Source: Candidatus Aerophobetes bacterium Ae_b3b
Lineage (GTDB): Bacteria > Aerophobota > Aerophobia > Aerophobales > AE-B3A
Direction: 5' to 3'
Length of the DNA stretch: 12,903 nucleotides
NCBI GenBank assembly: GCA_005223085.1
Contig: NJBP01000055.1
Coordinates: forward strand, 1-12,903
Shown piece after piece: positions 5,992 to 12,314 of this stretch. The translations under genes and the position numbers were made by a program. Numbering within the stretch: position 1 is the first letter of the stretch; each line of letters begins with the position of its first letter. The notes beneath the pieces were generated by a model, which worked only from the letters and a program-made list of their open reading frames with translations, was not told the origin of the DNA and ran no database searches.

Positions 5992-6849
5992 TTACCCTTT
6001 TACTGCCCCAAAGGTCAGTCCTCTTACAATGAATTTTTGAAGAGCGATGGCGATTACAGTGGGAGGAATGATGGCAAACAGAGAGCGGGTGGCTACGTAC
6101 CAGAAGTCAACACCTCGGGTATGGGCTGTCCCAGCTATTACTATAGGCATGGTCACAGCTTTTTTATAAGTTAAAACTAAAGCAAAGAGAAATTCGTTCC
6201 ATGTGAAAGCAAAACAAATCATACCTGTAGCTACTAGACCTGGTATGGCCAGCGGCAGGAGAACTCTTAAGAAGGCACTGTATCTTGAACAGCCATCTAC
6301 AAGAGCGGCTTCTTCCAGTTCCGCAGGCAGCTCTTTAAAGATACTACGCATAATTAGGACGGCAAAGGGAAGACTAAAAACAGTGTTAATTAATATTAAA
6401 GCCAAACGAGTGTCCAAAAGTTTTAGCGACTTCATGATAAGAAAAAATGGTATTACCATAACTACAGGAGGTAATATTCTTTGTGATAAAAAGAATACAG
6501 CTATATCCTTATTCTTCATTTTTTGGAAGTTAAATCTTGCCAGAGCATAACCTGCCATTGTGCCCAAAAATATGGCTAAAAGGGAAGCACTAATAGAAAC
6601 AATTATGCTGTTTTTAATACCGTTCCATATCTCGCGTCCCCTAAAATTAATTTCATTTATCCAATTTTGCAGAGTTGGCTTAAATTGAAAAAAGGGGATA
6701 TAGGAAATGGTGAAGGTGTCCTCAGGTAACTTAAAGGAGGAAATAATGGCCCAATAAAATGGAGAAAATGCCCATATTACAGCAATCAGCACACCTAACA
6801 GTACAAAGACATTTCCCATCTTACTTTTCCCCCTCGACGTAATATTCAT
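5992..6849 (-). CDS. Carbohydrate ABC transporter permease, MalG/UgpE type
   Basis: A 285-residue inner-membrane permease with about six hydrophobic helices, forming half of the import channel for a sugar or related solute. From the ATG at 6849, the coupling (EAA) loop begins at about residue 180: EEAALVDGCSRYSAFLRVLL, with the conserved Gly at 186 and Leu-Pro at 198-199. It is followed by the family-typical TWNEFLFALVLT and the C-terminal FIVRGLTFGAVKG. That loop docks onto the ATPase. I prefer the ATG at 6849 to an in-frame TTG at 6867, because AAAGGG (6861-6856) is correctly placed 6 bases before the ATG and overlaps the stop codon of the upstream permease. This implies translational coupling. 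It is the last gene of the operon; no ATPase gene follows. Confidence 0.93.
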   Translation of the reverse strand: MNITSRGKSKMGNVFVLLGVLIAVIWAFSPFYWAIISSFKLPEDTFTISYIPFFQFKPTLQNWINEINFRGREIWNGIKNSIIVSISASLLAIFLGTMAGYALARFNFQKMKNKDIAVFFLSQRILPPVVMVIPFFLIMKSLKLLDTRLALILINTVFSLPFAVLIMRSIFKELPAELEEAALVDGCSRYSAFLRVLLPLAIPGLVATGMICFAFTWNEFLFALVLTYKKAVTMPIVIAGTAHTRGVDFWYVATRSLFAIIPPTVIAIALQKFIVRGLTFGAVKG

Positions 6850-6859
6850 TTGTTTCCCT

Positions 6860-7729
6860 TTACTCAAAAACTTCTCTAACTCTTTTCAGGAATAAAGTAA
6901 TTATTAATATGACAATAGCGAGCAAGATATAAGCTAAAGAAGAGGCGTATCCAAAATTAAAATATTTTAAACCTGTTCTGTAGGTAAATAAAGAATAAAA
7001 TTCTGTAGCTCTTCCAGGTCCTCCCCCGGTAAGGCTAAAAGGGATGTCAAACACCTTAAAAGCTTCCACTGTCCGCAGAAGTAGTACAATGACAATAACC
7101 GGTCCCAACAAAGGTAAGATAATATATCTGAGAGATTGAACTCCTGAGGCCCCATCCAGGGAAGCAGCTTCATACACCTGTTCAGGAAGAGCCTGTAACC
7201 CCGCTAATAAAATAACGAAACAAAAAGGGGTCCACTGCCAAATATCAAGCAAGGTTATGGATGCAAAAGCTAAGGTAGGATTGGATAACCAGGGAACTTT
7301 CTGAGGACCACCAATCAAAGCAAGAATGTTATTTATCGGTCCGGCTTCCTCATAAAATATGGTCATCCCAAGATAACCTATAGCTACAGGAGTGGCAAAC
7401 ATAGGTAGAGTAAGGAGAGCTCTAAAGTACCGTCTTCCTCTAATTTCTCGGTTAAAAAGGAGAGCTAAAGTAAGACCAAGGAAAAACTCGATACTTACGG
7501 TTAATAGGACAAAAATTAGAGTAATTTTTAAAGTACCCCAAAATTTGTAATCTTTCAACAAATCAATGTAATTTTCCAAGCCGATAAAGATAGGATTTCT
7601 TCCAAAGCGAGCTAGACAAAAACTCAAACGCAAGGAATAAACAAGAGGAAATATAACAAGAGTTAAAACAAAAATAACCGCCGGTAATAGAAATACAAAC
7701 TTAACATTTTTCTCTCTATTAAAAATCAT
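6860..7729 (-). CDS. Carbohydrate ABC transporter permease, MalF/UgpA type
   Basis: A 289-residue membrane protein with six predicted helices (roughly 10-37, 64-92, 103-126, 150-180, 200-222 and 258-283). It pairs with the MalG-like permease to form the heterodimeric channel. The EAA coupling loop reads YEAASLDGASGVQSLRYIIL (186-205), followed by Leu-Pro at 205-206, with Gly193 conserved. The segment SLTGGGPGRATEFYSLFTYR (232-251) is typical of MalF-like sugar permeases. It lacks the large periplasmic loop of enterobacterial MalF and so resembles the compact UgpA/LacF form. The start ATG has only a weak GAGAG-type ribosome binding site, in keeping with lower expression than the binding protein upstream. 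Its stop is 10 bases from the preferred start of the next permease. Confidence 0.93.
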   Translation of the reverse strand: MIFNREKNVKFVFLLPAVIFVLTLVIFPLVYSLRLSFCLARFGRNPIFIGLENYIDLLKDYKFWGTLKITLIFVLLTVSIEFFLGLTLALLFNREIRGRRYFRALLTLPMFATPVAIGYLGMTIFYEEAGPINNILALIGGPQKVPWLSNPTLAFASITLLDIWQWTPFCFVILLAGLQALPEQVYEAASLDGASGVQSLRYIILPLLGPVIVIVLLLRTVEAFKVFDIPFSLTGGGPGRATEFYSLFTYRTGLKYFNFGYASSLAYILLAIVILIITLFLKRVREVFE

Positions 7730-7796
7730 AAGGCATCTCTCTTGCCTTGATATTTCTCAACCAGGACTCTTTTTTTCTGGAATTATATTTTACAGA

Positions 7797-7850
7797 CAGG
7801 AGAGGGAAACCCCAAATCCTCTTTAAGAATTTTGACATTTCCCTCTCCTG
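7797..7850 (-). promoter_or_regulatory. Intercistronic stem-loop between binding-protein and permease genes
   Basis: CAGGAGAGGGAAA (7797-7809) is the exact reverse complement of TTTCCCTCTCCTG (7838-7850), giving a 13-bp perfect stem with a 28-base loop. It lies between the binding-protein stop and the first permease start. No U-run follows on the minus strand, so it is more likely a 3'-protecting or attenuating hairpin than a strong terminator. The position recalls malE-malF intercistronic structures that allow excess binding protein over permease. That role is inferred. Confidence 0.6.
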
Positions 7851-7880
7851 AAATCAAAGGACCGATTGCTTGAGAAACAT

Positions 7881-9428
7881 CTATTTTTTATAGCCTATAG
7901 ATTCCTGGTACAACTTTAGCTGCTGAGCTTTCCCTAAACTTTTGGTAGTTTTTACCCATTCGTCATACACTCTATCCAAAGCTTCTTTTGGTGTTTCTCG
8001 CCCTACATACGCTTCTGAAAGGTGAATATCTAAAATGCTCCAATACTCGTCTGTCCCCAAGATACGCAAATATTCAAACATTACGGGGGCAGTATAATTC
8101 TCATAGTAGGCTTCACCATACTCTTGAATATCTGTAGCATCCCATCCAAATTTAATGAACTCGTCCAGAGAAGCTGGCCCGTAGGGAGGGAGAAAATGAA
8201 AGGTTCTACCAAAATCAATACCTGTATAACCTGTCATCATATTCCACATATTTATCGGTTTACTGGCCTGAAAGGCATAAAGATCATAAACAACCTCTGG
8301 ATTTTCGGAGAGACGAGATATTACTCCATGCCAGGATCCGCCAACTGTGTTACCTGCAAAATTATATTTATGAACAGATTTTTGATGTTCCCTATCCCAT
8401 ATATACATAGAGCCAGGCATAGGAGCACAACCACAATCACCTTTAATTTTTGATTTTTCTTCTTGAGCTAAGGATCCAATGTCTCCCCAGCTCCAGGTTA
8501 GAGCTGCTTTGCCTCTCACAAAAAAGTCAAAACCTGCTCCTAGTGACCAGGTCTTCATACCCGGGGGTCCAAATTTTAGTAGCTCGATCATAGTTTCCAA
8601 GGCTTTAATGTTCCCAGATTGATTTATAAGAGGTTCCATAGTCTCCGGATCAAAATAGTAAGTGTTGTGATATTTATCAATTTTGGGCCCAGGCAAGACG
8701 GAAAATGAGGCGGCCATAGATAGAAAATGGTGTACAGCCTGTTCTCCCACTTTTAAGGGAGCTACTATACCATATTCAGGCTCTCCATCACCATTCCAAT
8801 CCCATCCATTGAAAAACTCTGCTACATCTCGGACTTCTTGCCAGGTTCTTGGAGGCACAGGCAAATCATAATCGTATTTTTCCTTAAACTGAGCTTGGTA
8901 GGCGGGATTGGTCAGGGCGCTTCTCACATAGTAAAGGATTTGAGCATCAGAGTCGTTAGGAACTCCATACCAGACATCTTTCCAAGTATGTTTATCCCTT
9001 AATGCTGGAATAACAGTTTCTTTTGACCACTTGGGAAATCGAGGATCATTGTAATACTTTTCTATAGGGACGATGTAATCACCGGCTATATAATCTCCAT
9101 ACCAACCACTAAAGGTGATAAAGCCGTCGTATACCCCTGCTCCTGTTATCAAATCGGTCATAATTTTTTCATGCATCTCGCCAAAAGGTACCTCGGCTAT
9201 TTCCAATTTTGCCCCCGTCCTTTCCTCCCATTTATCTCTCCAATAGTACAGAGGAGCAGAGATGGGTCCCTTTGGTCCACTGGCTAATACAGCAACGGTT
9301 ATCTTTTTTCCTGAAAAAGGTTTCTCTTGAGCTATGGTTAGCCCTGAAATGCTCAGCACTATGGACCCTACTAAAGTTCCTATTACAAAGTTTCTCATTT
9401 TACCAAAGATTTTCTTTCTCGACTGCAT
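7881..9428 (-). CDS. Extracellular sugar-binding protein of an ABC importer (family 1 type)
   Basis: A 515-residue secreted solute-binding protein that captures the substrate and delivers it to the permease pair downstream. From the chosen ATG, the N-terminus is MQSRKKIFGKMRNF followed by a hydrophobic stretch (about 14-32) and a probable signal-peptidase I site after TIA (residue 33). No lipobox cysteine is present, so anchoring is not by lipid. I chose the ATG at 9428 over one at 9461 because AGGAG lies 6 bases upstream of it, while the longer start has no ribosome binding site. GTLEIAEVPF-like and KAALTWSWGD-type segments fit the family. A loop DWNGDGEPE (210-218) has the DxNxDG pattern of calcium-binding loops. 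It is larger than the usual 400-450 residues. The substrate cannot be deduced. Confidence 0.9.
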   Translation of the reverse strand: MQSRKKIFGKMRNFVIGTLVGSIVLSISGLTIAQEKPFSGKKITVAVLASGPKGPISAPLYYWRDKWEERTGAKLEIAEVPFGEMHEKIMTDLITGAGVYDGFITFSGWYGDYIAGDYIVPIEKYYNDPRFPKWSKETVIPALRDKHTWKDVWYGVPNDSDAQILYYVRSALTNPAYQAQFKEKYDYDLPVPPRTWQEVRDVAEFFNGWDWNGDGEPEYGIVAPLKVGEQAVHHFLSMAASFSVLPGPKIDKYHNTYYFDPETMEPLINQSGNIKALETMIELLKFGPPGMKTWSLGAGFDFFVRGKAALTWSWGDIGSLAQEEKSKIKGDCGCAPMPGSMYIWDREHQKSVHKYNFAGNTVGGSWHGVISRLSENPEVVYDLYAFQASKPINMWNMMTGYTGIDFGRTFHFLPPYGPASLDEFIKFGWDATDIQEYGEAYYENYTAPVMFEYLRILGTDEYWSILDIHLSEAYVGRETPKEALDRVYDEWVKTTKSLGKAQQLKLYQESIGYKK

Positions 9429-9440
9429 TTTAGTCTCCTG

Positions 9441-9470
9441 ACATTGTTTATTTCTCGACATTGTTCATTT
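9441..9470 (-). repeat. Imperfect direct repeat upstream of the binding-protein gene
   Basis: ACATTGTTTATTT (9441-9453) and ACATTGTTCATTT (9458-9470) match at 12 of 13 positions with a 17-base period. They lie just upstream of the ribosome binding site of the binding protein. They could be paired regulator sites in the leader, or a chance duplication. No regulator is encoded nearby. Confidence 0.25.
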
Positions 9471-9638
9471 TTTTGTGGAAAGCTCCCAAAAGAAAAAATA
9501 ATTTTTCAACACTTTCTTTCTTGGAAAACCTTCCTTTCCCAAGCTAAGGGGCCTATTTATTTTTTTAATCTCTCACCTCCTCCCGGCCTTATTTTTAGCT
9601 TTCGTAATTTTCTTATAAATATCTATTTTTCCTTAAAA

Positions 9639-9727
9639 CAAAGGAGCCTGCGGACCAGACCGTCAGGGCACGAGATTGTCCGCGGAGGACCGCTGCCTTG
9701 TCCCTGATATTCCCATAAGCTCCTTTG
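9639..9727. repeat. Multi-stem structured element, repeat copy 2
   Basis: An outer perfect 9-bp stem CAAAGGAGC/GCTCCTTTG (9639-9647/9719-9727) encloses TCAGGG/CCCTGA (9663-9668/9702-9707) and an inner GTCC/GGAC hairpin (9678-9690). CGGAC (9651-9655) could alternatively pair with GTCCG (9678-9682). It is GC-rich compared with its AT-rich flanks and shares blocks with 5760-5789. On the minus strand the outer stem is followed by TTTT. It may be a dispersed element or a structured RNA. The remaining DNA of 9471-9638 is AT-rich leader for the binding-protein gene, with no clear promoter; a TATAAG on the minus strand at 9617-9612 is a weak candidate -10. Confidence 0.5.
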
Positions 9728-9738
9728 CAAAATAATAT

Positions 9739-9778
9739 AAAAAAAGGATAGGCAAAGCAGAAGCATTACCTATCCCTT
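9739..9778 (-). terminator. Rho-independent terminator
   Basis: On the minus strand GGATAGG (complement of 9769-9775) pairs with CCTATCC (complement of 9746-9752), and the stem is followed directly by seven T (9745-9739). An A-run precedes the stem. This is a textbook terminator about 100 bases after the small minus-strand gene. It would stop its transcript before the ABC operon, so that operon needs its own promoter. A second dyad, TCTTTCTT/AAGAAAGA (9802-9819), lies between the gene and the terminator. Confidence 0.8.
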
Positions 9779-9877
9779 TAGAATTTACCTTATTAAAGCT
9801 GTCTTTCTTAGAAGAAAGAGCTAAAAATATCCCTAGAGAGAAAGAGAGATACACTCTTTCCACCCTTACATCCCCCT

Positions 9878-10139
9878 TTATTTCTCCTTCTTATATCGCC
9901 TATACCATGCTAAGAAAATCGGACATACCGAATAACAAGGATTATCACCCAAATCTGCCTGAGCATCTACAGATTCATCATCGGTCATAATCGATGGCAT
10001 TTCCTCGATTTCCATATCTATCACCAGTCTATCAATAAATTTAATTATTTCCGCTAAAGCCTCACTTATTGTTATACCTTTCTGAATACAGTATTCCATA
10101 AATTTCTCATGGATCTCATTTTCTACTTTAGTAGCTCAT
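9878..10139 (-). pseudogene. Small ribbon-helix-helix-like protein, apparently frameshifted near its start
   Basis: The uninterrupted frame from ATG 10099 encodes 73 residues beginning MEYCIQKGITISEALAEII and ending NPCYSVCPIFLAWYRRYKKE-K. The same frame reads upstream as ATKVENEIHEKF before meeting TGA. The combined ATKVENEIHEKFMEYCIQ-KGITISEALAEII looks like a CopG/ribbon-helix-helix strand and helices. An ATG at 10139 would begin MATKVENEI if a single A (the base after the ATG) were absent, so a one-base insertion is likely. ATG 10099 itself has no ribosome binding site. A perfect promoter lies 25-50 bases upstream and a terminator downstream. The acidic middle (EIEEMPSIMTDDESVD) and cysteine-containing tail are unrecognised. 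It may be a pseudogene, or a shortened protein may be made from 10099. Confidence 0.5.
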
Positions 10140-10163
10140 GCTTATTTATCTTCATCCCGTTTT

Positions 10164-10192
10164 ATTATACGATAAATAATCATGGTTGTCAA
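10164..10192 (-). promoter_or_regulatory. Perfect consensus promoter formed across an insertion-sequence end
   Basis: On the minus strand TTGACA (10192-10187) is followed by exactly 17 bases and TATAAT (10169-10164), a perfect sigma70 consensus. The -35 hexamer coincides with the proposed left terminus of the insertion sequence, while the -10 lies in flanking DNA. Transcription would run leftwards into the small ribbon-helix-helix-like gene. Confidence 0.8.
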
Positions 10193-10204
10193 GGGAACGA
10201 TTTG

Positions 10205-10259
10205 AATCATCTAAAATGTAACCGAAGGTGTATGTGCTAAATCACCAAAAATGTAACCG
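10205..10259 (+). repeat. Left-end paired transposase-site repeats
   Basis: AATCATCTAAAATGTAACCG (10205-10224) is repeated 35 bases on as AATCACCAAAAATGTAACCG (10240-10259), 18 of 20 identical. The inverted right-end counterparts are AATCATGAAAGATGTAACCG (minus strand, 11526-11507) and a more diverged copy ending in GGTAACC (11562-11543). Such paired sites are expected to be bound by the transposase; binding is inferred. Confidence 0.6.
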
Positions 10260-10274
10260 AAATGTGCTATCATA

Positions 10275-10302
10275 CTCCTTGACCTGATGATGAGTCAAGG
10301 AG
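10275..10302 (+). promoter_or_regulatory. Hairpin occluding the transposase ribosome binding site
   Basis: CTCCTTGAC (10275-10283) pairs perfectly with GTCAAGGAG (10294-10302) around a 10-base loop. The right arm contains most of the AGGAGG ribosome binding site (10298-10303) that lies 8 bases before the transposase ATG. An RNA covering this region would hide the site, limiting translation, notably from transcripts entering from outside. Similar control is known from other insertion sequences; here it is inferred from the fold. Confidence 0.6.
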
Positions 10303-10311
10303 GAAAGGACA

Positions 10312-11565
10312 ATGGACATGCACTCAAGAAATGAGTACCTCAAGGAGCTGCAAGAAAGATACTTTCAGACTCGATCTAAGAAAGAAAAATCGTCTATTCT
10401 GGATGAGTACTGCAGGAACACTCGTCAGAATAGAAAGTACGTCATTAGAAAGATACGCTCCTTCCGTTCCTCTGCCCCCCGCAGGAGAAAGAAGAGAAAA
10501 GTAATCTACGATGGCTATGTGAAGGCAGCTCTGGCAAAAGTGTGGGAGATCTTTGATTACCCCTGTGGGCAAAGGCTCGCTCCGCTCCTCAAGACTGAAG
10601 TAGCAAGACTCAGACAGCTCGAGGAGATCTTTGTTCCCAATGAGGTTGCAGAGAAGCTCAAGACAATCAGTCCCGCCACCATAGATAGAAAGCTCAAACA
10701 TCAAAGGGAAGTGCTCCATCTAAAGAGAAGCCGCGCAAAACCCAAGCCTTCTTCTCTCCTCTACAGAAAGATACCCATACGGCTCACCGAATGGGATACC
10801 TCCAAGGTAGGCTTTCTGGAGATAGACCTGGTCAATCACTGTGGCTCCTCTACCCAGGGTCTGTATATCTGTTCATTAAATACCGTAGAGATATCCTCCG
10901 GCTGGTGGGAGGCTGAAGCAGTGATGGGAAAAGGACAGGATCCTACCTTTGAGGCTCTCAAAAAGATACGAGAAAGAGCACCTTTTCCTTGGTGTGGGAT
11001 TGACTCTGACAATGATGCTCCCTTCATCAATCATCACCTCATTGAGTACTGTGAGAAAGAGCATCTTGAGTTTACCCGCTCCAGGCCAAATAGAAAGAAC
11101 GATAACGCCTACATTGAACAGAAGAACTGGACGCATGTAAGAAAGACCGTGGGGTATCTACGTTATGATACTGACAAGGAACTTGCTATTATGAACTCAC
11201 TCTATGAAAATGAGCTAAGGCTCTACAAAAACTTCTTTTCTCCAGTGATGAAGCTGAAAAGAAAGATAAGGATTGGGAGCAAGGTAAAAAGACAGTACGG
11301 CATTCCCAAGACTCCTTACCAAAGACTCATAGAATCAGGACAGATCTCTGAGACGGCAAAGAGGGAACTGAAGATCCTCTACCAGACTCTTAATCCGGCA
11401 GAGCTCAAAAGAACAATCGACAGGAAAACCCATGAGCTCTACAAGGCTTACCAAGAGAAAAGAAAGGGAGGAGAAGCCACTCCGTTCAAAAAACAAACAC
11501 CTCGTACGGTTACATCTTTCATGATTCAACAACCTCCAACTGGGTTACCTCATGATATGATTTGA
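10312..11565 (+). CDS. DDE transposase with integrase (rve-type) core
   Basis: A 417-residue transposase of the retroviral-integrase superfamily that catalyses movement of the surrounding element. The N-terminal third (about 1-135) is basic and helical, with RRRKKRK at 58-64, and probably binds the element ends. The catalytic core shows FLEIDLV (Asp172), GIDSDND (Asp233) and NDNAYIEQKNW (Glu269). The Asp233-Glu269 spacing leaves 35 residues between them, the classic DD(35)E arrangement. The C-terminal part is lysine/arginine-rich. ATG 10312 is preceded by AGGAGG (10298-10303). The last about 20 codons overlap the right-end repeats of the element, so the C-terminal sequence RTVTSFMIQQPPTGLPHDMI is partly dictated by those sites. 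It resembles IS481-like transposases, but I cannot fix the family. The frame is intact, so the element may be active. Confidence 0.93.
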   Translation: MDMHSRNEYLKELQERYFQTRSKKEKSSILDEYCRNTRQNRKYVIRKIRSFRSSAPRRRKKRKVIYDGYVKAALAKVWEIFDYPCGQRLAPLLKTEVARLRQLEEIFVPNEVAEKLKTISPATIDRKLKHQREVLHLKRSRAKPKPSSLLYRKIPIRLTEWDTSKVGFLEIDLVNHCGSSTQGLYICSLNTVEISSGWWEAEAVMGKGQDPTFEALKKIRERAPFPWCGIDSDNDAPFINHHLIEYCEKEHLEFTRSRPNRKNDNAYIEQKNWTHVRKTVGYLRYDTDKELAIMNSLYENELRLYKNFFSPVMKLKRKIRIGSKVKRQYGIPKTPYQRLIESGQISETAKRELKILYQTLNPAELKRTIDRKTHELYKAYQEKRKGGEATPFKKQTPRTVTSFMIQQPPTGLPHDMI

Positions 11566-11653
11566 CACGTACCATCCACCACCTCAATCTTCGAAGAACT
11601 CCAGGTCAAAAAATGGCTCTCTGTCCATGAGTATCATCTCAAAATCCGGTCCA

Positions 11654-11794
11654 TTACCTCCCTTTCCCATATCCCCTTTTCAAGCGGTTATGAGTCCAGA
11701 GCTCGGCGAATCTTCTATCATCCAAGTATTTCTGGCTTTCCAGGTACCTTAGAACCTTCCTTATCACCTCTCTTTTACGTGTCGAATCGGGAAA
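11654..11794 (-). pseudogene. RecX-like regulatory protein, fragment
   Basis: A minus-strand frame bounded by TGA and TAA reads about 46 residues, including REVIRKVLRYLESQKYLDD followed by RRFAELWTHNRLKRGYGKGR. The pattern 'helix - LDDxxFAxxW - xxR - GxG(K/R)GR' is that of RecX, a small inhibitor of RecA filaments. The full protein is about 150-220 residues; neither the N-terminus nor the later repeats are recognisable here. It stops at TAA right where the family continues with an arginine-rich helix. An overlapping 28-codon frame (11670-11584) has a coding look but no proper ribosome binding site. The fragment lies close to the insertion-sequence right end. The call rests on motif recognition only. 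Confidence 0.5.
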
Positions 11795-12059
11795 TCAGGG
11801 GAACGACCCTGGCCTAGGGAAAAAAGACCTTCATACAAGCCCATACGGACACTTTCGTACTCTTAGCCGACCTATATAGCCCTTTCCTCTGCGAAAAATC
11901 CTCTGTATCAGCCTAGAAGAATCAAACCAGTTGTGCGATATAGGGATTTTGAAGGTCGGGGGTTTGAGAGAAAGAGGCTAGGACCTCTAGGGCCGCAGTG
12001 CAGAGATTGGGGCTCTAACATAATCAGCTTTTAGTCTCCGGTCCCAACATTGATGGGGC
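11795..12059. other. Intergenic stretch without a recognisable gene
   Basis: Neither strand shows a coding frame that I can support, nor a tRNA or rRNA. Together with the two remnants on either side it forms about 700 bases of apparently decayed DNA between the insertion sequence and the SDR gene. Confidence 0.5.
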
Positions 12060-12281
12060 CTATCTGCCAATACACTTCGCAGCCTGTTCTTCAGCTATTT
12101 TTACCTTTTCAAGTAGCCATTCAGCAATACTCTTAGCACTATCTCTTGAAACCAAGAGTCAGACTTGTAGCTCCCCAATCCAAGTTCCTTTACTCGGTAT
12201 TCGGTCTATCAATTTACCTACTCTCTTCTCATTGACTTGAAAGTAACGGTGAGGTTTGGAACTCAAATCAAAAAAGATCGT
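12060..12281 (-). pseudogene. Unrecognised protein remnant with an internal TGA
   Basis: One minus-strand frame reads 40 codons, TIFFDLSSKPHRYFQVNEKR followed by VGKLIDRIPSKGTWIGELQV. It then meets TGA (12161-12159) and continues for 32 codons, LLVSRDSAKSIAEWLLEKVK followed by IAEEQAAKCIGR, before TAG. Both halves have a protein-like composition with an amphipathic helix in the second, so this looks like one gene broken by a nonsense change. No start codon or ribosome binding site is in frame, and it begins just after a TAA at 12284-12282. I do not recognise the family. It lies 33 bases downstream of the SDR stop on the same strand and may once have been its operon partner. Recoding of TGA is unlikely, because neighbouring genes end in TGA. 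Confidence 0.45.
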
Positions 12282-12314
12282 TTATAAAGATCAAGTAAAG
12301 GAGAGGAATAAGAT

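Larger units (their letters stand above)
10187..11567 (+). mobile_element. DDE insertion sequence (IS481-like or related)
   Basis: About 1.4 kb with a single transposase. Both proposed termini show TGTCAA reading inwards (10187-10192 on the plus strand, 11567-11562 on the minus strand). Inside each end are two copies of an AATCA-n-GTAACC motif: at the left at 10205-10224 and 10240-10259, at the right (inverted) at 11507-11526 and 11543-11562, with a period of about 35 bases. ATGGT also flanks both ends in inverted form, so the true tips could be slightly further out. No target-site duplication is obvious. The ends are not exactly symmetrical, so the boundaries are approximate. Confidence 0.65.

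Noticed and set aside
9663-9863. 66-codon minus-strand frame starting GTG
   Set aside because: It runs straight through the strong terminator at 9739-9778 and into the structured element.
10149-10156. Possible ten-residue leader peptide MKINKHELLK in the small gene's leader
   Set aside because: Only ten codons without a ribosome binding site; no attenuator structure follows.
9639-10302. CRISPR-like or tandem-repeat array
   Set aside because: The repeats are hairpins or paired transposase sites, not regularly spaced identical repeats with unique spacers.
11566-11810. About 80 open codons in frame after the transposase stop
   Set aside because: Could suggest stop-codon read-through, but the region reads better on the minus strand as a RecX fragment and the transposase already has a full-length C-terminus.
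12060-12281. Recoding of TGA (selenocysteine or alternative code) in the remnant
   Set aside because: The Lon-like, transposase and SDR genes all use TGA as a normal stop, and no adjacent recoding hairpin or start codon is seen.
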